Source: Elusimicrobiota bacterium (GTDB lineage Bacteria > Elusimicrobiota > Elusimicrobia > UBA1565 > UBA9628). From it: DNA of 61,804 nt. Where the stretch lies: positions 1-61,804 of the forward strand of contig JAPLKL010000022.1 of the NCBI GenBank assembly GCA_026388095.1. The letters are read 5' to 3'. How positions within the stretch are numbered: position 1 is the first letter of the stretch; each line of letters starts with the position of its first letter. The notes beneath the pieces are model-generated. The model worked only from the letters and a program-made list of their open reading frames with translations, was not told where the DNA came from and made no database searches. Position numbers and translations under genes: made by a program. This document shows positions 23,219 to 32,453 of this stretch, piece after piece.

Positions 23219-25383
23219 AGTTTATCGTCGACGCCAGAGCTATTCTTAGGCTTGGTCGGGATAGCATACGCGATCACACCACCGCTGTCGTAGAGCTGGT
23301 AAAGAATAGCTATGACGCCGGCGCCAAACAAGTCGAAATTGAAATCTGTCCGAATGCAACTCCCCCATTCTTGCGTATAGCAGATAATGGCGACGGGATG
23401 AACGACACCGAGCTTGAATCAAATTGGCTCCGTATCGGCTTCTCACGCAAGGCAGAGGACCGATTCTCCGGGGAACGCCGGCGGCGAACGGGAGAAAAGG
23501 GCATCGGCCGACTATCGGCTGATCGCCTTGGCGCAGACCTGGACCTCCTTACAAAGACACGCGGAGGGAAGCCTCACGGCCTCCGAGTTGATTGGAATCA
23601 ATTCGATGTCGATGGGAAGACCCTGGAATCCGTTGACTTGCCCATTCTGGATGCGTCAGATATCAATTTACCACCCGATGAAAGCACGCCTGCGAAAGCA
23701 GGAACAGAATTGAGAATCCATCGCTTGCGACAAGCTTGGACGCAAGAAGATGTGGAGGCCCTCTACCTGGAGTTGTCTCTCCTGATTTCGCCCTTCCAGA
23801 CTCTCTCCGACTTCAAAATATTTCTATTCTCCGATGCTTGGAAGAAAAAACGTGTTGAGGTCACCACGCAGGTTCCCACTCAGGCTCAATTGGACTTCGA
23901 CGGCGTCTTCGATGGGAAGAGCTTGACCTACGACATCAGTCAGCGCGGCAAGTCAAAGAAATCGGACGTCTTCTCAGAGACAATGCCCTGGAACAAATTG
24001 CTCCAAGAAATCGGGCAAGGGGTCGAGGACGACGCCGTTAACCTTGGGCCCGTCAAGGTCAAGCTATTACTCTTCATTGGCAAAAGCGAGGTTCTCGGCG
24101 CCAAGGGATTCTCCATAAATGAGCTAAGAACATTCCTCCGCGAGAACGCTGGCGTCCGAATTTATCGCGACTTTGTACGAGTCAAACCATACGGGGAGCC
24201 AAAGGATCCACAAGGTGATTGGCTCGGTCTTGCGGGACGCCGCTCCGGCGATCCAGCGGGCGTCGGTCGCAAGACGTACAAGATAGCCCCGAATCAGCTT
24301 GTCGGCGCCGTTTTCGTCGGAAGGGATTCCAACGCCGGACTAGTCGATAGTTCCTCGCGTGAAGGGCTGGTTCACGACGAACAGTATTACGCGCTGCGGA
24401 AATTGGTGCTTGCATGCGTGAGACTCTTGGAGTCCTATAGACATAAGACCTACAAAGCCGAGCAAGCCAAATCACCTGCAGACAAAGCAAAGGAATCCGC
24501 TGGGCAAGTATCGGCTAGGCTAGAGACCCTCCAGGACGAACTTCGCACCATGCGATCCGCTGTCCCACCAACCCATGCACGTGCATTAGATCGATTCGTT
24601 GACGAGACTGCGGCAATCGCGAAAACGGCGTCGCTGACAGAGAAGTCCATTGAAGACCTTATACAGCAAAGTGCTCTATATCGAGGCCTCGCAACAATTG
24701 GTATTGCTTCGGCAGTATTTGGACACGAGACCCAGTCGGCTATCGATGAATTCAAGATGGCCGCTGAAGCCGCACAGGCACAACTAACGATGAGCCCCCC
24801 CCGCACTCCTGTAGCCATCAAGGAACTTACCAAAGCTATAAATTTTTCAGATCGCGTTGCGTCTTGGGGTGCCTTTGCCTTGGCCCGGGTACAGTATGAG
24901 AAACGCAGGAGACGCGAAAGAGAACTAAAGAGCGTGTTCGAGGATCTCCTGCAACATATTGTTCCGATCTTTGAATCGGCCAACATAACGATGACCCCGG
25001 TCTTTGAACCCATACGTGCCAAAGTATTTGAGATGGACATCGAATCAATACTGCTGAACCTACTGACGAATGCCTACCATGCATGTCAGCAAGTGACCCA
25101 TGAACGGAAGGTGCTTGTCTCATTAGCTAGGACAAAGGTGGATCATAATGACGGGTACACCATTACCGTTTCGGACAGTGGCCCTGGTGTGGCCGAGCGA
25201 TATCTCTTCAAGATTTGGGAGCCGCTGTTCTCCACGAAGGTAGACAGACATGGCAAGCAGATTGGCACAGGTCTGGGGCTTACGATTGTCCGGTCGATTG
25301 CTGAAGATCTCCACGGATCAGCCTCTGTCGATCGCGACCCCACCCTCAATGGTGCACGGTTCAAGGTCTGGCTTCCGAACTAA
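23215..25383 (+). CDS. double-GHKL protein: Hsp90/MORC-like ATPase plus histidine kinase core, gene 2 of the cassette
   Basis: The protein has 722 residues. The N-terminal GHKL ATPase has N-box AVVELVKNSYDAGA (Glu27, Asn31), DNGDGM (57-62) and GEKGIGRLSADRLG (93-106), as in MutL/Hsp90/MORC-type ATPases. A middle transducer-like region follows, then a coiled-coil segment, an H-box-like GHETQS with His504, and a C-terminal HATPase_c domain with LLNLLTNAYHAC, SDSGPG (Asp654) and IGTGLGLTIVRSIAEDL. No sensor or membrane segment is present, so it is a cytoplasmic kinase whose input is probably the N-terminal ATPase. The ATG overlaps the methylase stop, and the receiver gene follows three bases after the stop. 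The phosphorelay role is inference. Confidence 0.85.
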   Translation: MKFIVDARAILRLGRDSIRDHTTAVVELVKNSYDAGAKQVEIEICPNATPPFLRIADNGDGMNDTELESNWLRIGFSRKAEDRFSGERRRRTGEKGIGRLSADRLGADLDLLTKTRGGKPHGLRVDWNQFDVDGKTLESVDLPILDASDINLPPDESTPAKAGTELRIHRLRQAWTQEDVEALYLELSLLISPFQTLSDFKIFLFSDAWKKKRVEVTTQVPTQAQLDFDGVFDGKSLTYDISQRGKSKKSDVFSETMPWNKLLQEIGQGVEDDAVNLGPVKVKLLLFIGKSEVLGAKGFSINELRTFLRENAGVRIYRDFVRVKPYGEPKDPQGDWLGLAGRRSGDPAGVGRKTYKIAPNQLVGAVFVGRDSNAGLVDSSSREGLVHDEQYYALRKLVLACVRLLESYRHKTYKAEQAKSPADKAKESAGQVSARLETLQDELRTMRSAVPPTHARALDRFVDETAAIAKTASLTEKSIEDLIQQSALYRGLATIGIASAVFGHETQSAIDEFKMAAEAAQAQLTMSPPRTPVAIKELTKAINFSDRVASWGAFALARVQYEKRRRRERELKSVFEDLLQHIVPIFESANITMTPVFEPIRAKVFEMDIESILLNLLTNAYHACQQVTHERKVLVSLARTKVDHNDGYTITVSDSGPGVAERYLFKIWEPLFSTKVDRHGKQIGTGLGLTIVRSIAEDLHGSASVDRDPTLNGARFKVWLPN

Positions 25384-25386
25384 TAT

Positions 25387-26055
25387 ATGCCCACAATAGC
25401 CATCGTCGATGATCGTCCAGAAAATAGGGAGTCCCTCCAGAATCTCATTGAACCCAAGCTCCTTCCGGGGTGGGACTGCCGACCGCTGCACCCACTGGAG
25501 AATCTTTCCGACTACCTTTCACTTCTAGTAGACAAGGAAAAGGACATTGTCGCCATAGTCTTAGATGAAAAGCTTCACGAAAGAGGTTCGACGGAAAAGA
25601 AGAATGTTACCTACCGCGGAACAGACTTGGCGAAATTCCTTCGAAAACGGCTCCCAGAATTTCCAATCTACCTCATCACCAGTTTCCAGGAAGAGCTAAA
25701 GACCGATGAGGGACTTTTTGAAGAGCTTTTCCCACGGAACATTTTCACAAAGAACCCTGGCGTACATGTTAAGCGGATGATTCGCGCTGGCTTACGATTC
25801 TCCCGCAATTTTCAAAAGGAACTCAACGAATTATCAGCGGTAGCCACGCGGATAGCCCAAGGCAACCATACGGTGACGGACCTCCGCCGCGCGACTGCAA
25901 TCCGCGAACAACTTGGCATCGCGTTTCCTGCCGGGGAGATGGCAGATCGGACTGAGTGGCTCAACCAACTCAACTCGTCCATCGATGGATTACGGAATCT
26001 ATCATCGCAGATTAACGCAGCTCTAAAACGCTCAAGACGCCACAAGCAGGCGTAA
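25387..26055 (+). CDS. receiver-domain protein with helical C-terminus, gene 3 of the cassette
   Basis: The protein has 222 residues. The receiver residues are conserved: acidic pair Asp8-Asp9 (IVDDRP), phospho-acceptor Asp60 (AIVLDEKL), Thr98/Ser99 (LITSF) and Lys122 (FTKNPG). An insertion (about 65-80) precedes the fourth strand. The C-terminal 90 residues are helical (ATRIAQGNHTVTDLRRATAIREQLGIAFP) with no DNA-binding motif, so output is probably by protein contact. The stop overlaps the next ATG as TAATG, so the partner is likely the HNH nuclease. With the upstream kinase it forms a plausible two-component pair inside a restriction-like operon. Confidence 0.85.
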   Translation: MPTIAIVDDRPENRESLQNLIEPKLLPGWDCRPLHPLENLSDYLSLLVDKEKDIVAIVLDEKLHERGSTEKKNVTYRGTDLAKFLRKRLPEFPIYLITSFQEELKTDEGLFEELFPRNIFTKNPGVHVKRMIRAGLRFSRNFQKELNELSAVATRIAQGNHTVTDLRRATAIREQLGIAFPAGEMADRTEWLNQLNSSIDGLRNLSSQINAALKRSRRHKQA

Positions 26056-26690
26056 TGCGCTGGTTCCGCGTCGACAAAGCAATCGCTGTAAGGCCGAACG
26101 GCGGCACTTACAAGGATTGGAAACCTCACCTTCGTCAAGAAGCACAGTACCAGTGCGTATACTGCGCCATACATGAAGCATGCTTTGGTGGTGAACGGAA
26201 CTTCCACGTCGAACATTTCAAGCCCAAGAGTCGGTTCAAGACACTGATAAACAGGTACGACAATCTGTTCTATTCTTGTGCAATCTGTAATACGTTCAAG
26301 GGGAGTCAGTGGCCAGGGCACGTCGGGAACAATTTCTCCCTTGTGGGATTTATTGATCCCTCGAAAGTAGATTATTGTGCGATATTTTCAGTTGATGCCC
26401 ATGCGGGATTGCTCTCCGCGGGGAACAACGCCGGCAGGTTCATGATTGAGCAACTGTACCTCAACCGCCCCCAGCTACTGTCCGAAAGGAGAATCGCATC
26501 CGCCGTGCGAGCCCTCTCTCTCGAACAGGCCCGCCTGCAAGCCGCTGTGCAGTCCTGGGAGGATAGCGGTTGCCCTCCAGCGGCGGGCCGATTGATCGCA
26601 AAAGCAGTCAAAGCCCTGATTGCAACAGCAAACTTGCTCAGCAAAGCTCGCAAAGTAGTTCCCTATCAACCATCCGACGTCAGGCGTTAA
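26055..26690 (+). CDS. HNH endonuclease (PtuB-like), gene 4 of the cassette
   Basis: The protein has 211 residues. The N-terminal half carries a zinc-braced HNH nuclease: CVYC (34-37), HVEHFKPKS (51-59), then RYDNLFYSCAICN with Asn70, Cys75, Cys78 and Asn79. This HVEHFKPK form is the one seen in PtuB of Septu and retron-Septu defence systems. The C-terminal half is helical and may be regulatory. All apparent catalytic and zinc residues are intact. The start codon overlaps the receiver stop (TAATG), giving strict coupling. It is probably the DNA-cleaving effector of the cassette. Confidence 0.87.
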   Translation: MRWFRVDKAIAVRPNGGTYKDWKPHLRQEAQYQCVYCAIHEACFGGERNFHVEHFKPKSRFKTLINRYDNLFYSCAICNTFKGSQWPGHVGNNFSLVGFIDPSKVDYCAIFSVDAHAGLLSAGNNAGRFMIEQLYLNRPQLLSERRIASAVRALSLEQARLQAAVQSWEDSGCPPAAGRLIAKAVKALIATANLLSKARKVVPYQPSDVRR

Positions 26691-26814
26691 GCCGCAGAAC
26701 CCCGCAGCAATGCAGGTCAACACTCAGTCTCTTGCAACCGCCTAGAGACGCATGCAAGCGACACTCATATAAGGGGTGAAGGCGGAGCGAGTGGCAGGCT
26801 TTAGATAGCACGGC

Positions 26815-28530
26815 TTAAGGCGAATCGCGATTTCCGTTCCAATCAACCAGCTGTCTCTCTAGAACTTGCCGAAACCGCGAAATCATATTGACCGCCCAAA
26901 CTCGCAATTGAATCAGGTCGTCTGTCTCGCCAGTAATGAAGACATCATTGTATATTGCGACACGGGATGCCGTTCGATCGGGCAATCGTTCCCACCACAC
27001 ACGGCCGACTTGCTGGTCGATGGCGCCGCGGTTTGAATAGAGGAAATCAAAAATTCTCTTGTTGGTTTCCTTATTCTTTGACTGGATGTAAAACTCGACT
27101 CGGAATTGTTGGGTCCGCGTAAATGCAAAAACCAGATAGCCAAGGATCTGCTTGTCGTTGCCACGAAGTGTACTGATTGTGTGCCAACTCTTGCCACCCG
27201 GTAATGCATTACGCACACTCCAAGGAACGGCTTGCCGGAGTTCTTGGACAAGTTGCGTAAAAAACTCGATATAGCCTTTTTGTCGCTCTCTAATTCTGGA
27301 AAATACAACGGTTTTGTCGCCGAGGTCCATTTCCGCCACGCGCCAATCGACGCTGAGCCATTCTCGAGATTGTACGTGGCCCACTGAATCATTCGCCCAC
27401 CAGGCTCTATGCTGACTTGCTGCTGGCGGCAGCTCTCTCTTGATTATTTCTTCGATTTGTGCAAACGATAGCCCAATCGAATCTATACTTGGGGGCAGAT
27501 TCCGAAGCCACGTGGCGAGTGGCGCATAACGGCCGGTCGCTGCGTCCGGTGCCTCATCGACAACTTCTATCGGGTCATCGTCATTGCTCGCAGGAGGCTG
27601 CGGTGATGCGGCGACCTTCGGGGCATTCTTCTCCGCCAGATGCAGGAACGCTTCTCGAACTCGCTTTTTATTGCGCTGCAGCAAGGTGAGGCAGAAATCC
27701 ATTTCATCACGGCGGACGGCGTCAATGTCCGTCCTAAAATGTGCTACAGAATTTCTCGTATTACGGATTGAGTCAAGATGTCGAATCAAAGCATCCCGTT
27801 CAATTCCGAGAACGTTTTCATAGACTTCCCATCGATCTTTGTGGACCAATAGGTGGATAAACTCGCTCAAGTGCAATTCCTCGAACGACGGCGTCTTAAC
27901 TCTAAAGTGCTCAGCAAAGCTAGCTCTAATCGAATCGGCACAAATTTCCGATCCGGCGTGCTGCTTCTGAACATAAGTACGGACCGCAGATTCGTACCTC
28001 CTAAAATTCTCACCTCCCGAAGGGGTTATGTCCGAGATTGCATCGTTCAGTGCTTGCCAATCAGTCTTGCCTGTGGAGTCGATAAATGCGGCGACGATAT
28101 AATCCCGAATCGTGTTTTCGATATCTTCAATTTTCATCATGTCATTGGCACGCCACCGGAAGAACTCGCTGGTATCGAAGGGGGTAATTATGCCAACGAG
28201 CTTGCCGGCATCGTCGACCACCAGGACAGCGGGCTCGCTTTGGAGTATTTCAAGAGCAGGAGTAATCTCCTGGCTATGCTTAACTGAACGCATCTGTATA
28301 GAGGCATCATGGACGCGAAGTTGCCCCAACGAAGTGCCTAGATATGCCATTGGCCTCAGAATGGACGCAGGCGTTACCAAACCGATTGGGCACTCAGCAT
28401 CATCGATTATCGGCAGTTGGCTAAAATCATTTTCAAGCATAAGCCTGAATGCGGCATCTGCCCCATCATCTTCCCGCACAGTTGTGGGGGTTGGTCGCTG
28501 GGATATCAGGTCTCTAATCGAATTGGCCAT
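26815..28530 (-). CDS. CBS-HEPN-DUF4268 protein, candidate ligand-gated ribonuclease
   Basis: The protein has 571 residues. Residues 1-130 form a CBS-domain pair (DLISQRPTPTTVREDDGADAAF; LPIIDDAECPIGLVTPASIL; VLVVDDAGKLVGIITPFDTSEF), which in other proteins senses adenine nucleotides. Residues 135-300 are helical with the HEPN RNase motif Rx4H at Arg259-Asn260...His264 (RNTRNSVAHFR). A small domain with HRAWWAND (about 375-381) follows. The C-terminus (FRVEFYIQSKNKETNKRIFDFLYSNRGAIDQQV...WWERL) resembles DUF4268. GAGG lies about five bases before the chosen ATG. It faces the HNH cassette tail to tail. A nucleotide-controlled RNase in abortive defence is inference. Confidence 0.78.
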   Translation of the reverse strand: MANSIRDLISQRPTPTTVREDDGADAAFRLMLENDFSQLPIIDDAECPIGLVTPASILRPMAYLGTSLGQLRVHDASIQMRSVKHSQEITPALEILQSEPAVLVVDDAGKLVGIITPFDTSEFFRWRANDMMKIEDIENTIRDYIVAAFIDSTGKTDWQALNDAISDITPSGGENFRRYESAVRTYVQKQHAGSEICADSIRASFAEHFRVKTPSFEELHLSEFIHLLVHKDRWEVYENVLGIERDALIRHLDSIRNTRNSVAHFRTDIDAVRRDEMDFCLTLLQRNKKRVREAFLHLAEKNAPKVAASPQPPASNDDDPIEVVDEAPDAATGRYAPLATWLRNLPPSIDSIGLSFAQIEEIIKRELPPAASQHRAWWANDSVGHVQSREWLSVDWRVAEMDLGDKTVVFSRIRERQKGYIEFFTQLVQELRQAVPWSVRNALPGGKSWHTISTLRGNDKQILGYLVFAFTRTQQFRVEFYIQSKNKETNKRIFDFLYSNRGAIDQQVGRVWWERLPDRTASRVAIYNDVFITGETDDLIQLRVWAVNMISRFRQVLERQLVDWNGNRDSP

Positions 28531-28650
28531 AGATCCTCGATGGGTTGATTTCACAAAGTTTAGGAGGAACAAGCCGCAGTAGTGTCTCGGAGCAATAAAT
28601 CCACTTCATGCGGATTAAAACTCACTCACAAATTATCCCGCCCCCCACCC

Positions 28651-31029
28651 TTACGCCTTCCACTTCCATTCCAATATCTCCGGCATATCCTGCCCGTGCT
28701 TCCTCACATACTCCTTATGCTCGATCAGCTTGTCCCTCATCTCCTGCCGCACATGCGCCTGCATCGCCTCCAGCTTCGGCACCCTATTCACCACATCCAG
28801 GAACAGATGGAACCTATCCAGCTCGTTCAACACCGCCATATCGAACGGCGTCTCTTCTTTGTATCCCCGCACATGCAGGTTGTCATGATTCTTGCGCCGG
28901 TACATCAACCGGTGTATCAGCCACGGATACCCGTGGTAGGCGAACATGATCGGCTTGTTCCTCGTGAACAGATCGTCGAAGTCATCGTCCGCCAACCCAT
29001 GCGGATGCTCGCTCGGCGACTGCAAGGTCATCAAATCCACCACATTGATCACCCGCACCTTCAAGGCCGGGATCTTCTCCCGCAGCATCTGCACTGCCGC
29101 CAAAGTCTCCAGCGTCGGCACATCCCCCGCGCAAGCCATCACCACATCCGGCTCCCCCCCCTTGTCTGAGGAAGCCCACTCCCACATCCCTATGCCCGCC
29201 GTGCAGTGCTTGATCGCCGCGTCCATGTCCAGCCACTGCGGCGCCGGCTGCTTGCCCGCCACGATCACATTGATGTAGTGCCGGGACCTCAAGCAATGGT
29301 CCGCCACTGACAGCAAGGTATTGGCATCCGGCGGCAGATACACCCGGATCACGTCCGACTTCTTGTTGACCACATGGTCTATGAAGCCCGGGTCCTGATG
29401 CGAGAAGCCGTTATGGTCCTGCCGCCACACATGCGAGGTCAATAAATAATTCAAGGAAGCTATCGGCCTGCGCCACGAGATCCCCTTGGTCACCTTCAGC
29501 CACTTCGCGTGCTGGTTGAACATCGAGTCGATGATGTGGATGAAAGCCTCATAGCAAGAGAAGAACCCATGCCGGCCCGTCAATAAATACCCCTCCAGCC
29601 AGCCCTGGCACTGATGCTCGCTCAACACCTCCATCACCCGCCCGTCCGCCGCAAGATGATCGTCCGTAGGCAAAGTCTCCGCCATCCAAGCCCGCCCCGT
29701 CGCCTCGAAAAGATTGCCCAGCCGGTTGGAAGCCGTCTCATCCGGCCCGAAGACCCGGAAGTTGCGGCTCTCCATGTTCAGCTTCATCACGTCGCGCAAG
29801 AAACACCCCATCACCCGCGTCGCCTCGGCCTCGACCGAGCCCGGCGAGCCGACCTTCACCGCATAGTCCCGGAAATCCGGCATCTTCAGCGCGCGCAGAA
29901 GCTCGCCCCCGTTGGCGTGCGGGTTTGAGCCCATGCGGCGCTGGCCCTTCGGCGCCAGCTCCGCCAGCTCAGCCTTCAGCTTGCCGTTCTCGTCGAAGAG
30001 CTCCTCGGCCTTATACGACCTCAGCCACTGCTCCAAAAGCTTCACATGCCCCGACTTCTCGGACATATCCGAGAACGGCACTTGATGAGAGCGCCAGCTC
30101 CCCTCCGCCGGCAGACCGTCCACCACCTTCGGCCCGGTCCAACCCTTCGGCGTGCGCAGGACGATCATCGGCCACATCGGACGAGCCTTGGCGCCCTTCT
30201 CGCGCGCGTCATACTGGATAGCCTTGATCTCAGCGGCCGCCTTGTCCAAGGTCCAAGCCATCAACTGATGCATGGTCTCCGGGTCAGAGCCCTCGACGAA
30301 GTAAGGCTTGTAGCCATAGCCCAGCATCAGAGCGGTCAGCTCAGCCTTCGGGATACGGGCCAGCACCGTCGGGTTGGCGATCTTGTAGCCGTTGAGGTGC
30401 AGGATAGGCAGCACGGCCCCGTCTTTGGCAGGGTTGAGGAACTTGTTCGAGTGCCAGCTCGTGGCCAGCGGCCCAGTCTCCGCCTCCCCGTCGCCCACCA
30501 CGCAGCAGACCAGCAGGTCCGGATTGTCGAAGGCCGCGCCGAAGGCGTGGGAGAGCGCGTAGCCCAGTTCCCCGCCCTCGTGGATCGAGCCCGGAGTCTC
30601 CGGCGCCACGTGGCTCGGGATGCCCCCCGGGAAGGAGAACTGCGTGAAGAGCTTCTTCATCCCCTCCTCGTCTTGGGAGATGTTGGAGTAGACCTCGCTG
30701 TAGGTGCCTTCAAGATAGGTGTTGGCCACGATGCCGGGCCCGCCATGGCCCGGGCCCGCGATATAGATCGCGTTGAGGTCGTGCTCTTTAATAAGGCGGT
30801 TCATGTGCACGTAGATGAAGTTGAGGCCCGGCGTGGTGCCCCAGTGGCCCAGCAGGCGCGGCTTGATGTGCTCTATCTTGAGCGGCTTTTTCAGGAGAGG
30901 GTTGTCGTAGAGGTATATCTGTCCGACGGAGAGATAGTTGGCCGCGCGCCAGTACGCGTCCATCTTCTTTAAGAGTTCCGGCGAGAGGGGTTTTACTGCG
31001 GATTTCTCGGCGAGGGGAGCGGGTTTCAT
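28651..31029 (-). CDS. xfp: phosphoketolase (xylulose-5-phosphate/fructose-6-phosphate)
   Basis: The 792 residues match the family length. The thiamine-diphosphate enzyme cleaves xylulose 5-phosphate (and often fructose 6-phosphate) to acetyl phosphate plus an aldose phosphate. Characteristic segments include [52 protein letters not shown], the ThDP-binding [24 protein letters not shown], and [10 protein letters not shown] near the C-terminus. AGGAGG precedes the ATG. It gives a direct route from pentose or hexose phosphate to acetyl phosphate. No acetate kinase lies alongside. The 3' third has a coding strand unusually poor in C. Confidence 0.95.
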   Translation of the reverse strand: MKPAPLAEKSAVKPLSPELLKKMDAYWRAANYLSVGQIYLYDNPLLKKPLKIEHIKPRLLGHWGTTPGLNFIYVHMNRLIKEHDLNAIYIAGPGHGGPGIVANTYLEGTYSEVYSNISQDEEGMKKLFTQFSFPGGIPSHVAPETPGSIHEGGELGYALSHAFGAAFDNPDLLVCCVVGDGEAETGPLATSWHSNKFLNPAKDGAVLPILHLNGYKIANPTVLARIPKAELTALMLGYGYKPYFVEGSDPETMHQLMAWTLDKAAAEIKAIQYDAREKGAKARPMWPMIVLRTPKGWTGPKVVDGLPAEGSWRSHQVPFSDMSEKSGHVKLLEQWLRSYKAEELFDENGKLKAELAELAPKGQRRMGSNPHANGGELLRALKMPDFRDYAVKVGSPGSVEAEATRVMGCFLRDVMKLNMESRNFRVFGPDETASNRLGNLFEATGRAWMAETLPTDDHLAADGRVMEVLSEHQCQGWLEGYLLTGRHGFFSCYEAFIHIIDSMFNQHAKWLKVTKGISWRRPIASLNYLLTSHVWRQDHNGFSHQDPGFIDHVVNKKSDVIRVYLPPDANTLLSVADHCLRSRHYINVIVAGKQPAPQWLDMDAAIKHCTAGIGMWEWASSDKGGEPDVVMACAGDVPTLETLAAVQMLREKIPALKVRVINVVDLMTLQSPSEHPHGLADDDFDDLFTRNKPIMFAYHGYPWLIHRLMYRRKNHDNLHVRGYKEETPFDMAVLNELDRFHLFLDVVNRVPKLEAMQAHVRQEMRDKLIEHKEYVRKHGQDMPEILEWKWKA

Positions 31030-31128
31030 GGAGCCTCCTGGACTAGGCAGAGCATACCAATTCCCAGGCCGGGCGAGGATGCGCCGCCCCCGAGGACGGG
31101 CTGTGCGAGCGTACGGCCAGCTCTAAAG

Positions 31129-31302
31129 CTAGCTTACGGCCAGAAGTTCTTTCTCGGCCACGCCGGAGCGCGCTTGTCCGCAGTTCGTGCAGACGAAGGT
31201 GCCCGTGGGCATGCCCTGGAAGTATTCCTTCTCTAGGTGGGGATGGGAACAGGGCTTCTTGCCCCATTCGTTGCGCAGTTCCTCGGCTCTTTGAGTTCGC
31301 AT
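31129..31302 (-). CDS. small zinc-ribbon-like protein
   Basis: The protein has 57 residues with CSHPH near residue 17 and CTNCGQAR near residue 38, a probable Cys/His zinc site. No family is recognised. The start is an ATG seven bases after GAGGTG; a GTG three codons earlier is less likely. A TATAAT on the minus strand (31372-31377) lies inside an inverted repeat about 70 bases upstream and is its likely promoter. It sits between the phosphoketolase and rlmM-like genes. Confidence 0.65.
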   Translation of the reverse strand: MRTQRAEELRNEWGKKPCSHPHLEKEYFQGMPTGTFVCTNCGQARSGVAEKELLAVS

Positions 31303-31338
31303 GACACTCACCTCGCAGTCCGATCGACTACCAAACTC

Positions 31339-31389
31339 CCGGTTTAGGGGCCGGGACTTTCACGATTTCCTATTATACACCTAAACCGG
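31339..31389. promoter_or_regulatory. inverted repeat around a promoter-like TATAAT
   Basis: CCGGTTTAGG (31339-31348) and CCTAAACCGG (31380-31389) are perfect 10-bp inverted repeats, 31 bases apart. A minus-strand TATAAT (31372-31377) lies between them. The pair could be operator half-sites controlling the small zinc-ribbon gene, or arms of an RNA stem in its leader. Confidence 0.45.
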
Positions 31390-31427
31390 TGTCAATAGAG
31401 CAAGATTATTCCGGGCCGCACAAGCGC

Positions 31428-31433
31428 TATAAT
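31428..31433 (+). promoter_or_regulatory. TATAAT six bases before the rlmM-like GTG start
   Basis: TATAAT ends six bases before GTG at 31440, with no ribosome-binding site between, which fits a leaderless transcript. This argues for GTG 31440 over an in-frame ATG-like start further upstream that would lie inside the promoter region. Confidence 0.5.
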
Positions 31434-31439
31434 CCCTCC

Positions 31440-32453
31440 GTGGCCGCGGTCAAACTCCCGAAGACCCTCACCCTCCACATCGGCCAAGCCGGCTTCGAGA
31501 CCTTCCTGGCCAAGGAGGTCGGCTCAGCTCTGGAAAAAGGCCCGGGCTGGGTGCTGGCCGGGCAGGACAAGAGCGAGCCGTGCTTCGCCCATCTCTCCCT
31601 CTTGGAGACCGTCGAGGTCAAGGCCGCCACGGTCAACGCCTTGGCCGGGGGCGTGGCCGACTATTTCCGGCGAACCAGCATAGACGAGCGCTACGACCAA
31701 CCCTGGCCCCTGTGCTTCGAGGCCGCCGACATCGAGGGCCTGGGCACGCGCTGCCGCGGCGTGCAGGACGCCTTCCGGGAGAAGGTCAGCCGCATGGCCC
31801 GGGTCATGAAGCTCGCCAAGGAAGGCCGCCCCGACCCCAGCACGTGCCGCGGGCTTTTCGTCTATCTCGCGGATTTCGACCGCGCCTTCGCGTCGCGCTT
31901 CGCCCGGGTGGGCGGCCAGCGCCGCATGGCCGACGACCCCCAAGCCCCATCGCGCTCCTTCCTCAAGGTCGAGGAAGCCTATTTCGTTCTGGGAGAAGCC
32001 CCGGCGTCGGGACAGACCGTGGCGGACCTGGGCGCCGCGCCCGGCGGCTGGAGCTACAGCGCGGCCCGGCACGGCGCGCGCGTCCTGGCCGTGGACAACG
32101 GCCCCCTCAAAGGCGGCGCCGCCGGCAACCCCAACATAGAGGCCCGCGCCGAGGACGCCTTCAGGTTCCGGCCCCGGCCGGCCGTGGACTGGCTCTTCTG
32201 CGACCTCTTGGACGACCCGCGCAAGGTCATCGAGTTGCTGCGGCGCTGGGTGGAGGGCCGCTGGTGCTCCCGTTTCATCGTGAATCTGAAGTTCGGCCGC
32301 CACGACCCTTTGCTGCTACTGCAGGAGGCCTTCTCCGAGCGCACCGGCATCGCCCGACGCTGTGACCTGCTGCGCGCGCGGCACCTGTATCACGACCGCG
32401 AGGAACTCACCCTCGTGGGCCGGCTCCGAGGCGTCCGGGCGGCGGCGCCTTAG
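31440..32453 (+). CDS. RlmM-like 23S rRNA 2'-O-ribose methyltransferase
   Basis: The protein has 337 residues from the GTG start. The C-terminal FtsJ-type domain has SRSFLKVEEAY, the SAM motif VADLGAAPGGWS, CDLLDDP, FIVNLKFGRHD and DREELTLVG, which supply the K-D-K-E catalytic tetrad of 2'-O-methyltransferases. The N-terminal part resembles the THUMP-like region of RlmM, which modifies C2498 of 23S rRNA. In known genomes RlmM is mainly gamma-proteobacterial, so the exact target here is inferred. The 3' end overlaps the convergent hybrid kinase gene by four bases. Confidence 0.82.
   Translation: MAAVKLPKTLTLHIGQAGFETFLAKEVGSALEKGPGWVLAGQDKSEPCFAHLSLLETVEVKAATVNALAGGVADYFRRTSIDERYDQPWPLCFEAADIEGLGTRCRGVQDAFREKVSRMARVMKLAKEGRPDPSTCRGLFVYLADFDRAFASRFARVGGQRRMADDPQAPSRSFLKVEEAYFVLGEAPASGQTVADLGAAPGGWSYSAARHGARVLAVDNGPLKGGAAGNPNIEARAEDAFRFRPRPAVDWLFCDLLDDPRKVIELLRRWVEGRWCSRFIVNLKFGRHDPLLLLQEAFSERTGIARRCDLLRARHLYHDREELTLVGRLRGVRAAAP

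Noticed and set aside
26687-26818. 8-bp inverted repeat TTAAGCCG/CGGCTTAA at the ends of two convergent genes
   Set aside because: It is short, 116 bases apart, and each arm overlaps a stop codon. It is likely a coincidence, although a transcript-end role cannot be excluded.
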